From: Flaviramulus sp.
GTDB taxonomy: Bacteria > Bacteroidota > Bacteroidia > Flavobacteriales > Flavobacteriaceae
Assembly (NCBI GenBank): GCA_023255235.1
Contig: JALRJA010000454.1
Location: 1-10,374 of the forward strand
Direction: 5' to 3'
DNA length: 10,374 nucleotides
Shown piece after piece: positions 6,673-10,374 of the stretch (the first letter of the stretch is position 1; the number at the start of each line of letters is the position of its first letter). Position numbers and translations under genes: made by a program. The notes beneath the pieces are model-generated. The model did not search any database and was not told where the DNA came from. It was given only the letters and a program-made list of their open reading frames with translations.

Positions 6673-9160
6673 AACTTCCTGTAATACCAAATTTTCTAAC
6701 CTGTGGGTTTAAAGTAGTATTTTTATAGTTTCCTCTAAAATTAAAGTCTAATCTAAATACTTTAAAAATATTACCCACTCCAAAACTGTACTCGTAATAG
6801 GGTTTGTTTGATGGTGCCATTAGCACAATGGCATTGGGTAATCCTGTATTATTTAGAGTTATATTGTTTTGTGAAATTTCTCCCCAAACACCGCGTAAGC
6901 TAAGTATTTCTCTTAAATTAAATTGACGCAAAAACGGAATTCTAGATAAAAAACGGCCGTTAAAATTATGTTCAAAATGAAATGAGGTGTAATTATCACT
7001 AACAAACTCGTAAAAATCTAATTGTGAAAAGGTATTGTAAATTGAAAAATATGTTTGATTACCAGGAATTACACTAAGCAAACCCAACGGAACAGTTCCA
7101 TAGGTTTTACCAGCTTCTATAGTAGAGGTTAACCTTCCAAATCCACCAATTTGCCAGGGTTGTATGTATGAAAACTGAAGTTTTGTGTAATTAAAATCAC
7201 TGTTAAATACATCTTTGTGTCCTTTGGTTATTTGGGCAAATAGGCTAGCATAATCATCATTAGCGTGTAGGCGTTCTACGCCAAAACCTGTCATTTTTCG
7301 TTTAGGAAAATAAAATACTGACAAGGCTGTTTCAAATTGCTTAATCTCACTCTCAAGACCTGTTGCTGTATTATAATCTAAACTAAAGCTAGGTGATGCC
7401 GATTCTAACGTTCTATAGTTTCCTCCTAGTCTAAAATTGAGGTTTCTCCAAGGTTCTACTTCAATAGCTAAACTAGTTAAATTAATAGTTGTTAACTTGT
7501 CATTAGTACCCGAAGCAATAACAGCCGAAGAAGCTAAACTTCTTCCCAAAACATCTGTAGAAGTGGTTAAACTTGCCCCAATTTGCTCAACATCTCGCCT
7601 ATTACCTCCAGAAATAATTAAGCGGTTTTTTTTATTGAGCAGCCATTTTCCTGAAATACCATACTTAAATTTATCATCTTTAAAGCCATAGGCTAAAAAG
7701 CCTTCAAGTCGCCAAAGGTCGTTGCGTCCAAAATAGGTGCGTGCACCGGTGCGTAATCGCAAGCCTTCAACTTCATTAAAACCAAAGGTTGAAAAAATAG
7801 GTCCGTAATCAAGTGGTAAGCTGTTAAATTCTATATAACCTGAAGCTAAAATGCTTCCTAAATTGTATAGGCGTTTAAACTTTTTTACTGTTTTTAGGGT
7901 GTCTAACATTTTATAAACCCCTAACTCATCTTTGCTTAATTCTTCTAATCTATTTTGTTTCCAAAAACTATCGTCTCTTTCATAAACGTCTTGATTATAA
8001 TTATAAACCTCTTCTTCATAAAAATTTTTATCTTTTTTTATGTCAAATTTATAATTATTGTAAAGTGTGGTTCTTTTGCCGTAAACACCTCGTGATTGTT
8101 CTTTTTTACTAAAGGCAAAATCTGACATCATATAGTCTCTTTTTATAAGAAATAACGAGTCGTTTAACACCTCAAACTCTTGTTCTATATAAATTTCTTT
8201 AACCCAATTTATATTGGCACTTTTTGACGCTTGTAAATTAATTTCCTTTATGGCATAAGTGGTATCGGCTACCCAAAAATCGCCTTTAAAGGTAAGTTCA
8301 TTTTTGCGTCGTGGATAGTATATTATATTAAAACACCATTTGTTATCTATATAGGCACTATCTTTTAGTATATAATTATAGGTATTAATACCGGTTTTTG
8401 ATAGCGGACTAACAAAGCTTTTATCAAAAAATTTCAGGTAATTATCATAAACATTAAAATCAGAATATAAATCGCCAACAAAATCAATAATAACTTGATT
8501 ATCACTAAAACCCGAATTTTTATTGCCTTCTAAATTTTCTTTTACTTTATTAAGGATATTATCTCCGTAAACCTTTGAAACGGCTTCATTGATAAAAATA
8601 GGTAAATAGGTTTTACCTGTAACTTTAGAGGTATCAACTTGATTAAAAACAAATTCCATACCCTTAAAAAGTTTACTTGTTATAAGTGCGCTGTCTATGG
8701 TGTTAATATCAAATTCTATCTTTTCATATTTTTCATACTCAAATTGATTGAATTGTTTAACACCATTACGTCGTTTGTTTGCCCATATTTTTTTGAGTAT
8801 ATCTATGGCAGGGTTATTTTTTTTTGGTTGTTTTCCAGATACGATTAAAACTTGGTCTAATTGTGATGCTTCCTCTTTTAGAATGAATTGTAAGTTGTAA
8901 TTCACTCTTTTTTCCAATTGAATGTTTAAGGTTTCGTATCCTATAAAAGAAACTATTAAAGCGTCCCAATTTTCATCTGATTCTAAATAAAATTTTCCGT
9001 TTTCATTGGTAATAGTTCCTTGAGTTGAACCTTTAAAAATAACGTTTGCAAAAGAAATGGGTTCGTTAAATTCATCAAACACATAACCACTAACTTTGGT
9101 TTGTGAGAAAGCAGAAATTATTCCAAATATAAAAAGACTAACGGCAAGTGTTTTATTCAT
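6656..9160 (-). CDS. DUF5686 outer-membrane barrel protein with carboxypeptidase-regulatory-like domain
   Basis: A Bacteroidota-specific outer-membrane protein of unknown function, 834 residues from the ATG at 9160. That start puts a normal signal peptide first (MNKTLAVSLFIFGIISAFSQ); an in-frame ATG at 9184 would prefix MLVKFFCI and is disfavoured. Residues 23-82 form a carboxypeptidase-regulatory-like beta-sandwich (VSGYVFDEFNEPISFANV, NENGKFYL, SFIGYETL), the domain also seen at the N-terminus of SusC-type receptors. The motif NPAIDILKKIWANKRRN (116-132) and the soluble central region are typical of DUF5686. From about residue 430 the sequence becomes alternating beta strands and ends in FGFYF, with a terminal aromatic residue as expected for a BAM-inserted barrel. 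No TonB plug domain or SusD partner is present. It is the first gene of the cluster with SprT-like, manC and DUF389; a role in envelope assembly or export is conjecture. Confidence 0.88.
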   Translation of the reverse strand: MNKTLAVSLFIFGIISAFSQTKVSGYVFDEFNEPISFANVIFKGSTQGTITNENGKFYLESDENWDALIVSFIGYETLNIQLEKRVNYNLQFILKEEASQLDQVLIVSGKQPKKNNPAIDILKKIWANKRRNGVKQFNQFEYEKYEKIEFDINTIDSALITSKLFKGMEFVFNQVDTSKVTGKTYLPIFINEAVSKVYGDNILNKVKENLEGNKNSGFSDNQVIIDFVGDLYSDFNVYDNYLKFFDKSFVSPLSKTGINTYNYILKDSAYIDNKWCFNIIYYPRRKNELTFKGDFWVADTTYAIKEINLQASKSANINWVKEIYIEQEFEVLNDSLFLIKRDYMMSDFAFSKKEQSRGVYGKRTTLYNNYKFDIKKDKNFYEEEVYNYNQDVYERDDSFWKQNRLEELSKDELGVYKMLDTLKTVKKFKRLYNLGSILASGYIEFNSLPLDYGPIFSTFGFNEVEGLRLRTGARTYFGRNDLWRLEGFLAYGFKDDKFKYGISGKWLLNKKNRLIISGGNRRDVEQIGASLTTSTDVLGRSLASSAVIASGTNDKLTTINLTSLAIEVEPWRNLNFRLGGNYRTLESASPSFSLDYNTATGLESEIKQFETALSVFYFPKRKMTGFGVERLHANDDYASLFAQITKGHKDVFNSDFNYTKLQFSYIQPWQIGGFGRLTSTIEAGKTYGTVPLGLLSVIPGNQTYFSIYNTFSQLDFYEFVSDNYTSFHFEHNFNGRFLSRIPFLRQFNLREILSLRGVWGEISQNNITLNNTGLPNAIVLMAPSNKPYYEYSFGVGNIFKVFRLDFNFRGNYKNTTLNPQVRKFGITGSFGFYF

Positions 9161-9162
9161 AA

Positions 9163-9201
9163 TACAAAAAAACTTCACCAACATAGTAGTTAATGAAGTT
9201 T
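9163..9201 (-). terminator. Likely intrinsic terminator after pdhB
   Basis: On the minus strand AAACTTCA (9201-9194) and TGAAGTTT (9177-9170) form an 8-bp stem with a 16-base loop, followed by more Ts to make TTTTTTT ending at 9166. The stem has low GC, as expected in this genome. A smaller hairpin, CGTAT-TTTT-ATACG (9221-9208), lies between it and the pdhB stop. The T-run ends only five bases before the ATG of the DUF5686 gene, so it may act as an attenuator as well as a terminator. Confidence 0.5.
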
Positions 9202-9223
9202 ATATAACGTATAAAAATACGAT

Positions 9224-10201
9224 TTATTTATACATAACTTTTTTTACAGCTTTTATAACATCCATGCTGTTAGGCAACCATTCTTCAAGTAAAACAGGTG
9301 AATATGGTGCAGGTGTGTCGGCTGTATTTATTTTTACAATAGGTGCGTCAAGGTAATCAAATGCTTCGCTTTGAACTAAATAAGTTATTTCGGTAGCAAC
9401 ATTACCAAATGGCCATGCTTCTTCTAAAATTACTAATCTATTAGTTTTTTTAACCGATTCTAAAATGGCCTTTCTATCCATTGGTCTAACTGTTCTCAAG
9501 TCAATAATTTCACAAGAAATACCTTCTTCTTGCAAGGCATCGGCTGCTTTATAGGCTTCTTTAATTATTTTTCCAAATGAAACTATTGTAACATCTGTTC
9601 CTTCTCTTTTAATATCAGCAATTCCTAACGGAATTATATATTCTCCTTCAGGAACTTCTCCTTTATCTCCATACATTTGCTCACTTTCCATAAAAATAAC
9701 GGGGTCGTTATCTCTAATAGCGGCTTTTAATAAACCCTTTGCGTCATATGGGTTTGAAGGTACAACAACTTTTAACCCAGGTGTGTTTGCAAACCAATTT
9801 TCAAATGCTTGAGAGTGGGTTGCACCTAATTGACCAGCCGATGCTGTAGGACCACGAAAAACTATTGGACAATTAAACTGCCCACCAGACATTTGCCTAA
9901 TTTTAGCGGCATTGTTAATAATTTGATCAATTCCAACTAAAGAAAAATTGAACGTCATATACTCTACAATTGGTCTATTACCCGTCATTGTAGATCCAAT
10001 AGCTATTCCTGCAAAACCTAACTCGGCAATTGGTGTGTCTATAACACGCTTAGGACCAAATTCATCTAACATACCCTTTGAAGCTTTGTATGCTCCGTTA
10101 TATTCAGCTACTTCTTCACCCATTAAATAAATACTTTCGTCTCTACGCATCTCTTCACTCATGGCTTCACAGATGGCTTCTCTAAATTGAATTGTCTTCA
10201 T
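9224..10201 (-). CDS. pdhB: Pyruvate dehydrogenase E1 component, beta subunit
   Basis: Beta subunit of the heterotetrameric, thiamine-diphosphate-dependent E1 enzyme that decarboxylates pyruvate and passes the acetyl group to the lipoyl domain of E2, linking glycolysis to the TCA cycle. The 325 residues cover the whole subunit: the pyrimidine-binding domain (about 1-185) with the cofactor-activating glutamate E60 in DTPIAELGFAGIAIG, the conserved GATHSQ (126-131) whose H129 matches the active-site histidine of the family, and the C-terminal transketolase domain (about 195-325) with IDLRTVRPMD and LILEEAWPFGNVATE-like elements. The residues around EYNGAYKASKG (33-43) and PAPYSP (297-302) fit pyruvate rather than branched-chain E1 enzymes, though the two families are close. 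E1-alpha and E2 are not in the window; a separate location would be normal in this group. A hairpin separates it from the next gene. Confidence 0.93.
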   Translation of the reverse strand: MKTIQFREAICEAMSEEMRRDESIYLMGEEVAEYNGAYKASKGMLDEFGPKRVIDTPIAELGFAGIAIGSTMTGNRPIVEYMTFNFSLVGIDQIINNAAKIRQMSGGQFNCPIVFRGPTASAGQLGATHSQAFENWFANTPGLKVVVPSNPYDAKGLLKAAIRDNDPVIFMESEQMYGDKGEVPEGEYIIPLGIADIKREGTDVTIVSFGKIIKEAYKAADALQEEGISCEIIDLRTVRPMDRKAILESVKKTNRLVILEEAWPFGNVATEITYLVQSEAFDYLDAPIVKINTADTPAPYSPVLLEEWLPNSMDVIKAVKKVMYK

Positions 10202-10224
10202 TAAAATTCTTTTTTTTGGAATAG

Positions 10225-10232
10225 CAAAAATA
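10225..10232 (-). promoter_or_regulatory. Candidate -7 box for pdhB
   Basis: The minus strand reads TATTTTTG, a full match to TAnnTTTG and identical to the box proposed for pafA. Transcription would begin near 10219 with a leader of about 18 bases. No TTG is found at the usual -33 spacing, so support rests on the -7 match and position. Confidence 0.4.
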
Positions 10233-10267
10233 GTAATAAATGCTATACCGTTTAAAAAGATTTTTTA

Positions 10268-10297
10268 AAAAAATACTATGCGTGCATAGTATTTTTT
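10268..10297. repeat. 14-bp perfect inverted repeat, terminator or operator
   Basis: AAAAAATACTATGC (10268-10281) and GCATAGTATTTTTT (10284-10297) are perfect inverted copies separated by GT. As RNA it would form a strong hairpin with a run of U after it on either strand, so it could be a bidirectional intrinsic terminator for a gene entering from the right. As DNA the core TACTATGC-GT-GCATAGTA is a compact dyad of the kind bound by dimeric regulators, about 50 bases upstream of the proposed pdhB -7 box. The remaining bases from 10202 to 10374 show no gene that I can support. Confidence 0.7.
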
Positions 10298-10374
10298 GAA
10301 ATAAAATAATTAACTTCGTATCCTCATAATACAGGTTTACTGTACTGGTAAAAAAAAAGTAGAAATTAGCCTCA

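Noticed and set aside
9161..9184. Upstream ATG at 9184 as the start of the DUF5686 gene
   Set aside because: It would put MLVKFFCI before an already complete signal peptide and would lie inside the loop of the terminator-like hairpin; the ATG at 9160 is preferred.
9096..9356. 86-residue plus-strand frame across the pdhB/DUF5686 junction
   Set aside because: It lies opposite two confident genes, has no homology that I recognise, and its composition is that of an antisense shadow.
10251..10269. Inverted repeat TTTAAAAA / TTTTTAAA next to the large dyad
   Set aside because: Pure A/T and overlapping the A-run of the stronger dyad; no independent support.
10330..10344. Small dyad TACAG-GTTTA-CTGTA
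   Set aside because: Only five-base arms, which do not extend outward; could be an operator half-site pair but is indistinguishable from chance.
10314..10374. Plus-strand open frame at the right edge (contains QVYCTGKKKVEISL)
   Set aside because: A stop precedes it at 10311-10313 and there is no ATG, GTG or TTG start in frame; it may be leader sequence of a gene outside the window.
1..10374. CRISPR arrays, insertion sequences, phage or toxin-antitoxin genes
   Set aside because: I looked for spaced direct repeats, transposase-like motifs and small paired ORFs on both strands and found none that hold up.

Overview
The window is a compact, AT-rich stretch of chromosome that looks like ordinary core genome of a marine or environmental member of the Flavobacteriaceae (Bacteroidota). 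The indications are a PafA-type alkaline phosphatase, a carboxypeptidase-regulatory-like domain fused to a DUF5686 outer-membrane barrel, a stand-alone E1-beta gene of pyruvate dehydrogenase, very low GC, weak Shine-Dalgarno sites and several sites resembling the Bacteroidota -7 box (TAnnTTTG). I see no rRNA, tRNA, CRISPR array, insertion sequence, phage gene or other sign of recent transfer.

Layout from left to right. The left edge (1-79, minus) holds what looks like the first 26 codons of a small membrane or secreted protein that continues outside the window. Next is pafA (81-1715, minus), a secreted phosphomonoesterase with all expected catalytic residues. A 170-base divergent gap separates it from mlaE-mlaF (1886-3393, plus), the permease and ATPase of an MCE/Mla-type phospholipid ABC transporter, overlapping by one base. 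No MCE substrate-binding gene follows; instead there is a 15-codon signal-peptide-like ORF (3429-3476) and then the convergent end of the next cluster.

From 3473 to 9160 four minus-strand genes are tightly packed and probably cotranscribed. In transcription order they are a DUF5686 outer-membrane barrel protein, a SprT-like zinc metalloprotein, mannose-1-phosphate guanylyltransferase (manC) and a DUF389 integral membrane protein. The gaps are 22, 1 and 10 bases. A good promoter candidate sits directly in front of the SprT-like gene. Upstream, separated by a likely terminator hairpin, is pdhB (9224-10201, minus). The right end (10202-10374) is non-coding and carries a 14-bp perfect inverted repeat with a 2-base centre.

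Functionally the region is a mixture of housekeeping and envelope functions: phosphate scavenging (pafA), outer-membrane lipid homeostasis (mlaEF), an outer-membrane barrel protein, GDP-mannose supply for surface glycans (manC), and central carbon metabolism (pdhB). I found no convincing new multi-gene system. The points worth a second look are the dyad beside pdhB, the hairpin overlapping the alternative start of the DUF5686 gene, a possibly leaderless SprT-like gene lacking the usual zinc ribbon, the orphan MlaEF pair with a short ORF behind it, and the long soluble tail of the DUF389 protein.
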